A DNA stretch of 64,000 nucleotides from Paenibacillus solanacearum. Lineage in GTDB: Bacteria; Bacillota; Bacilli; Paenibacillales; NBRC-103111. The notes below the pieces were generated by a model. It was given only the letters and a program-made list of their open reading frames with translations. It was not told where the DNA came from and searched no databases. Where the stretch lies: NCBI RefSeq assembly GCF_910593845.1, contig NZ_CAJVAS010000018.1, forward strand, positions 52,541 through 116,540, read 5' to 3'. Made by a program: the position numbers and the translations under genes. Each line of letters opens with the position of its first letter. Position 1 is the stretch's first letter. Below, piece after piece: positions 8,352 to 16,346 of the stretch.

Positions 8352-9053
8352 TTACGATGCCTTATGCAAGGCCGCTTCGAGCAGCAGCCAGCGTTCATGC
8401 TGCCATCTCCATAACGAAGTGACGTAAGCTATCGTATCGGCATTGTAAAATCCGGCGATGCGCTGAACGCCATACAATCCGCAGACGCCGCTAGGGTCCA
8501 GACGGACCGGACGAAGAACGCTGTATGCGTTCGGAAGCACGTTCGTCGGCGTGAGCAGCTTGCCGTCGCGGTAATAGCCGGCTTGATCGTAGGCTGCCTT
8601 ACGGTCAGACAAATCGATGGTATACCGCTGATTCGATTCCTTGATGGCAATGGTCGCCCGATAGCCGTCCTCGAAGCGGCCGGTTATGCCGAGAGGCTGC
8701 GGCACGGGAAGCTGCCGAGGAACGTGATGCAATACGGTATACAAGTAATGATCCGACGTTCCGGCGCTGCCGCCCGTCTCGGCGGTGACGTAGATGTCCG
8801 CGACGCGATCGCCTGTGAAATCGCAAAACTGCATGGTCGGATTGTACCCGCCCGGCACCGGAATCACGATCGGCCGAGGCTTTGTCCGGTCCGTCACTTC
8901 CACCGCCAGCTGCTTGAAGTAGACGGTATCGGGGCTGTATTTTTGCCCGTATAAGGAAACGCGGTCTGGAAGCCGGTCCCCGGTCACATCCACGTCCTTG
9001 CTGTCCAATAAAATGTAATCTTGAGCCGGCCTTGCGAGCCCGTTGTTCATCAT
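8352..9053 (-). CDS. VCBS/FG-GAP-like repeat protein, function unknown
   Basis: About 233 residues. Two Asp-rich loops, DVTGDRLPDRV and DFTGDRVADIYV, resemble the calcium-binding blade loops of VCBS/FG-GAP repeat proteins; the second is followed by the GGSAGTSDHYLYT segment seen in hypothetical bacillal proteins of this type. There is no signal peptide, so the protein is probably cytoplasmic or spore-associated; the latter is only a guess. The start was placed at 9053 (or 9050) because GGAGAG lies 6-9 bases upstream; the ATG at 9059 directly abuts it. Divergent from the MRJP-like gene. Confidence 0.72.
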   Translation of the reverse strand: MMNNGLARPAQDYILLDSKDVDVTGDRLPDRVSLYGQKYSPDTVYFKQLAVEVTDRTKPRPIVIPVPGGYNPTMQFCDFTGDRVADIYVTAETGGSAGTSDHYLYTVLHHVPRQLPVPQPLGITGRFEDGYRATIAIKESNQRYTIDLSDRKAAYDQAGYYRDGKLLTPTNVLPNAYSVLRPVRLDPSGVCGLYGVQRIAGFYNADTIAYVTSLWRWQHERWLLLEAALHKAS

Positions 9054-9228
9054 GCACATCTCTCCCTATTGCTTGCAGTATATGTGGGTCGATGACCCGA
9101 GGGCACCCTGAATGCATGCCGGACAAGCCCAAGGAGCGGGAAACCTGTACCCGTCAGGGATGTTATTTCGTTTAGCACATATATATTTTACGTGCCTGAT
9201 CGTTAAGGGGATCAATGGTGAGGGGGAG

Positions 9229-10383
9229 ATGAGGGGCTCAGGGATGACGCATTACGAGCTGTTGTTTCATTGGAACCGGCTGGACTGGCATTTCCCGGAC
9301 GCCGTCATGGAGCGGGAGTTCGAGGAGAAGCAGTATTGGAGGAAATGTATGCCGGCCGGGGTGAAGGTGGACCATCACGGCCATATGTACGTGTCGGTGC
9401 CGCGGTGGGACTACGGGATCCCGTCAACGATGAACCGGATTGTCATTCGGGACGGCGCACCTGTGCTCGACGCGTTCCCCAGCTGGGAATGGAATGAGCC
9501 CGGCGATGTCCGGGCGCTGCAATCGGTGCTCGGGTATGAAATCGACGAATACAACCGGATGTGGATACTGGACCAAGGCAAAATCGCCTACGGTCCATCG
9601 CTGGAAGGCTCGCAAAAGCTGGTCATCTGGGATTTGAACAGCAACGCGCTCATCGACTCGATCGTCATTCCGAACGAGATTGCGCCGTACCGGACCTCGT
9701 TTCTGAACGATATCGTCGTGAACCATACCAACGGCTTCGCTTATATGACCGATTCGGGCAGCGGCTGGCCGGATCATCCGCTGGCCGGCGGCATCATCGT
9801 GTTCGACATGCGGGCGCGGTCGTTCCGGCGCGTGCTGGACCGGCATTTCAGCACGCAGGATGTTCCCGGCTTCCGGTTCGAGATCGATACGCAGCCGGTG
9901 TTCCAGCACAAGCCGGTCCGCATCGGAGCGGACGGCATCGCGCTTTCCGCGGACCGTTCCACTTTGTACTACTGCCAGGTGACAGGCCGGAACTTGTACG
10001 CCGTCGATACGTCCCTGCTGCGCAGCCTCCATACCCCACTGGAGACGATCGCCGGCGCCGTTCAAGCGCTCGGCAGCAAGAAGACGACGACCGACGGCAT
10101 GCACGCGGACAATCAAGGCAATGTGTTCTACACGATGCTGGAGGGGAAGGGCATCGGCTTCTACTTCCGCGCAAGCGGCGGCTTTTATTCGCTTCTGTCC
10201 GACGACCGGATGCTGTGGGTCGACGGGGTCGCTTTTGACCAGCGAGGGTGGATTATATTTAACAGCAACCGGCTTCACCACATGTTCGACGAGCCGCAAA
10301 CGATCGACTGGAGCAACCCGTTCAATCTGGCAATCTGGAGAGCTTATATCGGCGCGGATGTGAAGTCGTATTTGTACCCTTAA
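9229..10383 (+). CDS. Bacterial major royal jelly protein (MRJP)/yellow family protein
   Basis: 384 residues resembling the six-bladed propeller proteins of the insect yellow/MRJP family, which also occur scattered in bacteria. Indicative motifs are STMNRIVIRDGAPVLDAFPS, the block EIDEYNRMWILDQGKI, FLNDIVVNHTNGFAYMTDSG and the late DGMHADNQGNVFYTML. No signal peptide is seen when the start is ATG 9229, which has GAGGGGGAG just upstream; an ATG at 9244 is an alternative and longer in-frame starts lack support. Function in bacteria is unknown; related propellers bind small ligands or act as lactonase-like enzymes. It stands alone, divergent from the VCBS-like gene. Confidence 0.83.
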   Translation: MRGSGMTHYELLFHWNRLDWHFPDAVMEREFEEKQYWRKCMPAGVKVDHHGHMYVSVPRWDYGIPSTMNRIVIRDGAPVLDAFPSWEWNEPGDVRALQSVLGYEIDEYNRMWILDQGKIAYGPSLEGSQKLVIWDLNSNALIDSIVIPNEIAPYRTSFLNDIVVNHTNGFAYMTDSGSGWPDHPLAGGIIVFDMRARSFRRVLDRHFSTQDVPGFRFEIDTQPVFQHKPVRIGADGIALSADRSTLYYCQVTGRNLYAVDTSLLRSLHTPLETIAGAVQALGSKKTTTDGMHADNQGNVFYTMLEGKGIGFYFRASGGFYSLLSDDRMLWVDGVAFDQRGWIIFNSNRLHHMFDEPQTIDWSNPFNLAIWRAYIGADVKSYLYP

Positions 10384-10452
10384 GTCTCGTTGAATTGAAA
10401 AAGCCTCCCATGAACCGTAAAATAAGCAGTAATGGCAATATGCAAAAATCTT

Positions 10453-10487
10453 GGCCAAGGCGGCAAGCGATCATGCGCCCCTTGGCC
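10453..10487 (+). other. Inverted repeat in the leader of the MATE gene
   Basis: GGCCAAGG (10453-10460) and CCTTGGCC (10480-10487) can pair around a 19-base loop, ending about 50 bases before the MATE start. No T-run follows. It could be an mRNA structure affecting expression, or chance. Confidence 0.3.
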
Positions 10488-10536
10488 TCGAAGGTATGGG
10501 CCGGTTATCAAGCAACGAACATGAGGAGGATCTTCC

Positions 10537-11940
10537 ATGAAGCCGCAAGCCAAAGCGCGACCTGTCCTGACCGAAGGACCTATCGCCAAGACGCTTTTTC
10601 TTTTTTCACTGCCCATCCTGCTCGGCAACGTGCTGCAGTCGCTCAATGGATCGATCAACTCGATCTGGGTCGGGAAATTTCTCGGCGAGACGGCGTTGGC
10701 GGCCACGTCCAATGCGAATATCATTATGTTTTTCCTGTTAAGCCTTGTCTTCGGCGTGTCGATGGCGGCCGTCATCCTCGTCGGACAAAATCTCGGCGCC
10801 CAGAAGGTGGACGAAGCCAAGCGGGTCGTCGGCACCAGCGCGGTGTTTTTTGCCGCGATGTCGGTGATCGTCGGTCTGGCCGGCATCATCTTTTCGCCGC
10901 ATATCTTGGACTTGCTCAATACGCCGCCCGATGCCAAGGAGCTGGCCGTCAAGTATACGCAGATCATGTTCGCCGGCATTCCGTTCATGTTCGGGTACAA
11001 TCTGGTCATGGCCGTGCTGCGCGGTTCAGGCGACGCGAAGACCCCGTTTTATTTCTTGCTGCTGTCGGCGGCACTGGACATCGTGCTCAACCCGCTGCTC
11101 ATCGCCGGCATCGGCCCGTTTCCGGAGCTCGGCATCAGCGGATCGGCGATTGCGACGTTTATCGCCCAGTTCGTCAGCTTCGTGCTGCTCTTGATGTATT
11201 TGTATGCGAAAAAATATTTTTTGCGCATCACGCGAAACGATCTGCATCTGCTTCGGCTGGACTGGCCGCTCATCGGGGTACTCGTCCGCAAAGGCTTGCC
11301 GATGGGACTGAACATGGTCGTCGTTTCGTTCAGCAATCTGGTGCTTATCCATATCGTCAACGCGTTCGGTTCCGAGTCTACGGCGGCTTTCGGCGTTGCC
11401 ACACAAATTTCCAGCTACGTGCAGATGCCGGCGATGGCGATCGGCGGGGCGGTGACGTCCATGGCTTCGCAAAATATCGGGGCCGGCAAGTGGGATCGGG
11501 TCAGCCGCATTACGTGGACTGGCGTCGCCTTCAATATCGGCTTGACCGGTTCGCTTGTCGCGGTCATTCATCTGTTCAACCGCGAAGCGGTGGGCTTGTT
11601 CCTGCCGCTGGGCGGCAAGGCGATCGAACTGGGCGTTCATATCAACAATTTGACGCTGTGGTCATTCATTCTGTTCGGCATCTTTAACGTCGTGGCTGGC
11701 GTCGTCCGTTCGGCCGGGGCGGTTGTCGTTCCGCTCATCATCTCGTTCATTGCGCTGCTCCTGGTCCGCATTCCGTTCGCCGAATATTTCGGCAGCGCCT
11801 ATGGCTTCGACATGATCTGGTGGAGCTTTCCGATCAGCTTCGCCATCGGCGCAGCGCTCAACCTGCTGTATTATCGCTTCGGCAACTGGCGTAGTGCTCG
11901 CCTGATGGAAGCGGCCAATCGGACCAAACCGGCTTCCTGA
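10537..11940 (+). CDS. MATE family efflux transporter
   Basis: 467 residues with about 12 hydrophobic segments and the two-fold repeated arrangement of MATE drug/metabolite antiporters. Typical features are GPIAKTLFLFSLPILLGNVLQ in the first helix, GQNLGAQKVDEAKR after helix 2, GSGDAKTPF, and the second-half counterpart ASQNIGAGKWDRV. It would export cationic compounds in exchange for Na+ or H+. Start ATG 10537 has GAGGAGG 7 bases upstream. It appears monocistronic, and no regulator is adjacent. Confidence 0.93.
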   Translation: MKPQAKARPVLTEGPIAKTLFLFSLPILLGNVLQSLNGSINSIWVGKFLGETALAATSNANIIMFFLLSLVFGVSMAAVILVGQNLGAQKVDEAKRVVGTSAVFFAAMSVIVGLAGIIFSPHILDLLNTPPDAKELAVKYTQIMFAGIPFMFGYNLVMAVLRGSGDAKTPFYFLLLSAALDIVLNPLLIAGIGPFPELGISGSAIATFIAQFVSFVLLLMYLYAKKYFLRITRNDLHLLRLDWPLIGVLVRKGLPMGLNMVVVSFSNLVLIHIVNAFGSESTAAFGVATQISSYVQMPAMAIGGAVTSMASQNIGAGKWDRVSRITWTGVAFNIGLTGSLVAVIHLFNREAVGLFLPLGGKAIELGVHINNLTLWSFILFGIFNVVAGVVRSAGAVVVPLIISFIALLLVRIPFAEYFGSAYGFDMIWWSFPISFAIGAALNLLYYRFGNWRSARLMEAANRTKPAS

Positions 11941-12084
11941 TCCGAGGCGCGAGCGTGCGGCGTGAACCTGCGATCATGGGTCCGCGTCTGCCCGGGGAAA
12001 CAGTCTGCCTGAAAATCATCGATATAACGCCCCTCCCGCACATACAGTATAGTATGGAGTTATTTCGCGAGAGTTGGGGAGGAC

Positions 12085-13194
12085 ATGATGACATTAAGCG
12101 ATTGCGAGAAAGTGCCGCGGGTTCGCGAAGGGACCTTCATGAACGGCCGCATCTCGCTGTTTCGAACCGGCTATACGCTCATGATAAGCAACAATCCCGA
12201 ATATTTGGGCGGACAGCAGCTCAAGCAGCAGGCTTTGGCGGATGAAGGGCTGTACTTGTACAGAGATACGGCAACCGGGCGGGTGCGGGTTTTCCTGTAT
12301 CATTACAACAATACAAAGTCTACGGTGAAGCTGGCCGTGTCCGTCCGAAATCCGGGTAAAACCGGCATGCACTTGTATCGAAGCCGTACCGGCATCTCGG
12401 TACACGGTCAGTCGATCATGGCCGGTACGCAGGCTTGGCACGGCTGGCTGACGAATGCGCCGCAAGGGCAGGACACGTATGTAAGCGCACTGCCCGCAGG
12501 CGAGTCGATGCACGTGCTGGAATCGCCGCTCGTACAGGTGAACGAGACGGTGTGCGGCGTGGTCGACTTCTTCGCTTTGTCGGGTTACGGCTTCTATGCT
12601 CCGCTCGAAATTACGGTATACGCGTTGGCGGAGCGGATCGCGCCGCGGCTCGCTGCGGCCAAGCCGGACCCGTATTACCAGCAGCTGCCCGACCGGCCGG
12701 CCGACGATCCTTGCTTCCGCGGGCAATACATCGAGTACGGGGACCCGTGCTTCGAAGCGTCGGTGCGAGGGACGTTTCCCTCCTGCTCGCGGTACGCGCT
12801 TGTGCCGTGGGACGCGTCGGGAGGCGCCCGCTATATGGAGCTGTTCAACCGGCATTCCAGCCCGCGAGCACTGCTGGGCGAATTCGAGCCGGGCATCGAC
12901 GCGACGACGCATAAAAAAGTATACGTCGCCAATTACGGCGTAGATTACACCTTGCAGTTTTTGTTTGCGGATGAAGGGCACAAACAACATCTCGACGGCT
13001 ATTTTCAAAATCCGTATGATTCATGGCAATATTTCATCCTGTCCGAAGACGGGGATGCGCGGTATTGCGGCGCGTTTGCCAAAGACGAGGCATGGCATTA
13101 CAAGAAGCTGCGGTTGGCCGATTCCCGCCTTCACCGGCTGTGGACGACCATTCCGGGAGGCTTTAGCGGCAAGCAGCAAATCGTCTGGAAATAG
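12085..13194 (+). CDS. Conserved hypothetical protein
   Basis: 369 residues, no signal peptide or membrane segment. The composition is beta-rich, with many Tyr, Gly and Asp residues and a segment TKSTVKLAVSVRNPGKTG that resembles an immunoglobulin-like strand pair. Near the C-terminus KKVYVANYGVDYTLQFLF looks like a second sandwich. I do not recognise the family. The start is ATG 12085 or 12088; GGGGAGG sits just upstream. At its 3' end the sequence runs directly into a decapitated signal peptidase gene, suggesting that this gene came to its present place by a rearrangement. Confidence 0.7.
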   Translation: MMTLSDCEKVPRVREGTFMNGRISLFRTGYTLMISNNPEYLGGQQLKQQALADEGLYLYRDTATGRVRVFLYHYNNTKSTVKLAVSVRNPGKTGMHLYRSRTGISVHGQSIMAGTQAWHGWLTNAPQGQDTYVSALPAGESMHVLESPLVQVNETVCGVVDFFALSGYGFYAPLEITVYALAERIAPRLAAAKPDPYYQQLPDRPADDPCFRGQYIEYGDPCFEASVRGTFPSCSRYALVPWDASGGARYMELFNRHSSPRALLGEFEPGIDATTHKKVYVANYGVDYTLQFLFADEGHKQHLDGYFQNPYDSWQYFILSEDGDARYCGAFAKDEAWHYKKLRLADSRLHRLWTTIPGGFSGKQQIVWK

Positions 13195-13571
13195 TCGTCA
13201 GCAAATCGTATGATAGCGACCACGCGATTCAGAGGGGCGATATCATCGTGTTCAAGGTGTCGAATGATCGTATGTTTGTGAAGCGGGTCATTGCGCTGCC
13301 GGGAGAAACGGTGAAAGTCGCAGGCGATCAAGTCTATATCAACGGGGCGCCGCTCCGTGAGCCGTATTTGAAAGCGGCGATCGAAGGGGCGGCATCGAAG
13401 GGGAGCACATACAATGTGCGTGATTACGCGGAGCATACCGTGCCGGAAGGCTGCTATTTCGTTCTGGGAGACAATCGGTCGAACAGCTCGGACAGTCGCG
13501 ATCTCGGGTTCGTGAAGCGCGAGCAGATCGTCGGTAAAGTGACCTCGGTGAATGGATCGCCGCTGCCATAG
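13195..13571 (+). pseudogene. 5'-truncated signal peptidase I
   Basis: The frame open from before 13195 reads SYDSDHAIQRGDIIVFKVS, then MFVKRVIALPGETV (box D, with the Lys general base) and GDNRSNSSDSRDLG (box E). The membrane anchor and the box B catalytic Ser are absent; the reading frame runs back into the 3' end of the upstream gene without a start. A GTG at 13248 could initiate a 107-residue peptide, but it could not be an active type I signal peptidase. The remaining half is well conserved, so the truncation may be recent. Confidence 0.82.
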
Positions 13572-13610
13572 GAACGTCAACATAAGTACATGCGGGTCGG
13601 AGGAATCACG

Positions 13611-14006
13611 GTGAAATTTTACGTAGCATCAAGTTTCAAGAACATCGACAAAGTCAGGTACGTCAGCAAGCAGCTCGCGCAGCGCGGCTTCACGCTTACG
13701 TACGACTGGACGAACCCGGGCGAAGCGCTGACGCTGGAGCGGCTCAAGGAGATCGGGCAGCTAGAGAAAAGGGCGGTAAGCGAAGCGGATGTCGTCATTG
13801 TGCTGCTGCCGGCGGGCAAAGGAATCCATATCGAGCTTGGCCTGGCGCTTGGCTTTGGGAAAAAGATTATTTTGTACGCTCCTGACGATGAAGTGAACCA
13901 GATTGAGAAGACGAGCACGTTTTACCAGTTGGACGAAGTCGACCAATGCATCGGCACGTTGGATGAGCTTATTGACTATGTGACGGCAACGTCCATACGC
14001 GTCTGA
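13611..14006 (+). CDS. Nucleoside 2-deoxyribosyltransferase-like protein
   Basis: 131 residues with the compact Rossmann-like fold of nucleoside 2-deoxyribosyltransferases and their relatives: MKFYVASSFKN at the start, an Asp-containing strand SEADVVIVLLPAGKG, and IHIELGLALGFGKKI, which holds the Glu expected at the active site. Such enzymes swap or hydrolyse nucleoside N-glycosidic bonds; several homologues are simple nucleotide hydrolases. The GTG at 13611 is chosen because GGAGGA lies 7 bases upstream and it places the family strand at the N-terminus; an in-frame ATG at 13590 has no ribosome site. Confidence 0.75.
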   Translation: MKFYVASSFKNIDKVRYVSKQLAQRGFTLTYDWTNPGEALTLERLKEIGQLEKRAVSEADVVIVLLPAGKGIHIELGLALGFGKKIILYAPDDEVNQIEKTSTFYQLDEVDQCIGTLDELIDYVTATSIRV

Positions 14007-14190
14007 TGAGTTAAGCTTGCTAAGCCAGAGCGAGGCAAGCATTGGTTATCGTCAGCTCGTTTAATTGATCCAATGGTAAAAAAATATAGGCTTCCCGATG
14101 TGACTTTACGGATGCCTCTCTTGTCTAACCTATGGACCGGATAAAAATCGGCTGAAGCTTGGCCGGCCGTCGGAAAGTGGGGGAGTTACG

Positions 14191-14316
14191 ATCAGGCAGC
14201 TTGTGTACTTTTGTTTATTTTTCGGTATCCTTATTTTCAGCAAAAAAGTGATTGTGGCTTGCGGGCTGTTGGTTTTGTTTTTTGCCCTCCTGTTGCTTTG
14301 GAAAGATAAGCGATAA
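14191..14316 (+). CDS. Possible small membrane protein without a standard start
   Basis: An open frame reads RQLVYFCLFFGILIFSKK, then a second helix rich in Leu/Val/Phe, ending LLWKDKR before TAA. Two short transmembrane helices with a Lys turn look like a genuine small membrane protein. GGGGGAG lies 5-6 bases before an ATC codon (14191), not a normal start; the first GTG (14203) lies too far from that ribosome site. Either a rare start or a lost start codon must be assumed. Confidence 0.35.
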   Translation: MRQLVYFCLFFGILIFSKKVIVACGLLVLFFALLLLWKDKR

Positions 14317-14359
14317 CAGCAGGAACCTGTGGACCTTCGTCCGATGAGGTGCGTTATGA

Positions 14360-14406
14360 AAGGAAGGACAGCAGATTGCGCATAGGGCTCATGTCCGGCT
14401 GTCCTT
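14360..14406 (-). terminator. Probable terminator of the peroxiredoxin-like gene
   Basis: AAGGACAGC and GCTGTCCTT pair perfectly (9 bp) around a 25-base loop just downstream of the minus-strand gene at 14420; on that strand CCTTTCAT follows. The T-run is weak. Confidence 0.45.
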
Positions 14407-14419
14407 CTCGAAGCGTCCG

Positions 14420-15079
14420 CTACATCGAGCGAACGAAGCTCAGTACGTCGCCGGGCTCCATCCGAGTTCGATAATCCGGATTCACACTCGCGAGCCGGAT
14501 GGTCCCTTTCGTATCGATCACATACGTCGCGGGCACGGGAAGCTCCCATGATTCGTCGCCGTTAAACTGCTCCAAGGCAAAGCCCAGCGAGCGGTATATG
14601 TGCTGCAGCGGTTCTGGAAGCTTAAATTTGAGCGCGTAGGCCTCCGCTGTGTGATTGCCCGAATCGCTTAAGACATGAAAGCTCAATTCGTTCTTGGACT
14701 GCATCGACAAGGAGCGGTCCGGCGTAAGCGGACTGATAGCTAACAGCTGCGCGCCGGACTCGCGAATGTCGTCCATGATGCGCTGATACGCCCTTAGCTC
14801 CAGATTGCAGAACGGGCACCATTCCCCGCGGTAAAAGGTGAGGATCACGGGCCCTTTGGCGAGTTCCTCTGACAAATTCACGTTGTCCCCCGCATGATTG
14901 CTCAAGGTGAAGTCGGGCGCTTTGGCGCCGACCGTAAGCCCTTTAGCGGCTCCGGATTCCCGCAGTTCCCCGATTTGACGCTCGAATGCTTCCGTGACTT
15001 CCTTGGGAAGTACCTCCAAGCCATGTTTCGTCATCGCTTCCAGTTGCTGCTGCAACGTGGCAATTTGCGGATTGCTCAT
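14420..15079 (-). CDS. Peroxiredoxin-like (AhpC/TSA, redoxin) protein
   Basis: 219 residues with a thioredoxin fold. The redox motif is WCPFC in FYRGEWCPFCNLELRAYQ, preceded by GAKAPDFTLSNHAG, the typical opening of the AhpC/TSA fold. The CxxC arrangement, rather than the TxxC of true 2-Cys peroxiredoxins, places it with the peroxiredoxin-like family, predicted to reduce peroxides or disulfides. The first 55 residues are a helical extension. It lies downstream of, and on the same strand as, an AraC regulator with a 150-base gap; co-regulation is possible. Confidence 0.87.
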   Translation of the reverse strand: MSNPQIATLQQQLEAMTKHGLEVLPKEVTEAFERQIGELRESGAAKGLTVGAKAPDFTLSNHAGDNVNLSEELAKGPVILTFYRGEWCPFCNLELRAYQRIMDDIRESGAQLLAISPLTPDRSLSMQSKNELSFHVLSDSGNHTAEAYALKFKLPEPLQHIYRSLGFALEQFNGDESWELPVPATYVIDTKGTIRLASVNPDYRTRMEPGDVLSFVRSM

Positions 15080-15231
15080 TCTTTTTCTCTCCCTTCCGTT
15101 GATGCAACCATCGTAGCATGCCTTTCAGGGCCGCTCTACCACTGGACGGAGTCCGGCTGCGGTTGGCGGGAGCACGGTTGCAGCAAAATTGCATCGCATT
15201 AAAGACTGCATGCATCGGAGAGAATTTTTGG

Positions 15232-16176
15232 TTACATCCGGCGAATGAATTGTCCGGGATTGACGCCGTACTTGTCGCGAAACGCTTCGGCAAAATAGCT
15301 CGGGTTAGAATAGCCTACGGCATAAGATACGTCGATAACGCTCGCGGCGCCCTCCAGCAGCAGCCGGTACGCCCTTGTGAGACGCTGCTCTCTTAAATAA
15401 CCGAACACGGTGCTGCCGTATACTTCTTTAAAGCTGACTTTCAATTTATGATCGTTCAAGCCGACCATGCGCGCCAGCTCCAGCAGCGATGGAGGTTCGG
15501 TCATTCGCTGCAGCAGGATATCTCTTGCTTGTTCGATTCTGGCCCGGTCGGTCCTGGAAAGCTTGGTGGATGCGGAAGTTCCGTCCAGCAGCAGCGTGCG
15601 GAAGCCTAACGACAATAGCTCCAGAAGCCTGCACTCTGTCTCCAGGTTTCTTGCTCCTTGTTGGGCGGCGGCTTGCATCAATTGCGTCAGCAGGACGGAA
15701 GCGGCCGGATCGATCCTTTCATGAAACATGCGAAAGGGTTTTCCGCCGATAACCCGGTGAAAGTCGATCGGACGTGCGCCGCCGGCTTCTTCCATAAAAT
15801 GATGGAAGGCGGTGACCGGCATGCCGACACTCAGCGCCTGAATCGCTTGCCCACGGGTAAAATGCAGGCTAGCTTCTCCCGGATGGGCAAATTGCAGCAT
15901 ATAACTGCCCGCCGGGGCTTCGAAATGTTCTCCAGACACGAGAACGATCCGCGCCCCTTGCAGGCAATAGCTCAATTCCACCATAGGCGCTTCGGTGCGA
16001 AAGTTCACTTGCCGATCTTGATGAAGTGTAAAATCCGCCATGGCGACTCCCAGATCGCCGCGGGGAGCAAGCCGGTGAACCGCACCTTCTCCTATTCGGG
16101 AAGGCAGCCGCATCCGTTCGGTCCGTTGGTCCGACTGCCTGTGCACCTCAAGATCGTCGAAGAAGCGATTGAACAT
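15232..16176 (-). CDS. AraC family transcriptional regulator (PchR-like)
   Basis: 314 residues. The C-terminal ~100 residues hold two HTH motifs (LLELARMVGLNDHKLKVSFK and VIDVSYAVGYSNPSYFAEAF) ending DKYGVNPGQFI, which is canonical for AraC/XylS. The N-terminal 200 residues resemble the PchR-type sensor (VELSYCLQGARIV), often linked to siderophore or stress sensing. No strong ribosome site precedes 16176, so the start is uncertain. The next gene downstream is the peroxiredoxin-like protein, a candidate target. Confidence 0.88.
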   Translation of the reverse strand: MFNRFFDDLEVHRQSDQRTERMRLPSRIGEGAVHRLAPRGDLGVAMADFTLHQDRQVNFRTEAPMVELSYCLQGARIVLVSGEHFEAPAGSYMLQFAHPGEASLHFTRGQAIQALSVGMPVTAFHHFMEEAGGARPIDFHRVIGGKPFRMFHERIDPAASVLLTQLMQAAAQQGARNLETECRLLELLSLGFRTLLLDGTSASTKLSRTDRARIEQARDILLQRMTEPPSLLELARMVGLNDHKLKVSFKEVYGSTVFGYLREQRLTRAYRLLLEGAASVIDVSYAVGYSNPSYFAEAFRDKYGVNPGQFIRRM

Positions 16177-16308
16177 GTGCTGGACGTCTGGAATCTCCGT
16201 AACGACACCCCCTCTGTCGGGTAAAGCTGGATTGTATTATTCATTATAGACGCCCGGAAAACAGATGGGAAACGGGAGAAATGTAGGCTTGACTAGGAGA
16301 CGCATACC

Positions 16309-16340
16309 AAAATGACCCGCGGCATCGCTGCCACGGGTCA
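16309..16340 (-). terminator. Rho-independent terminator of the lipoprotein gene
   Basis: On the minus strand TGACCCGTGGC and GCCGCGGGTCA form an 11-bp stem with one mismatch and a 6-base loop, followed by TTTT. It begins 7 bases after the stop of the gene at 16347. Confidence 0.82.
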
Positions 16341-16346
16341 CAGAAA

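Noticed and set aside
9424..10458. A 344-codon minus-strand frame over the MRJP-like gene
   Set aside because: The plus frame has family motifs; the minus product is Arg/Val-rich and featureless.
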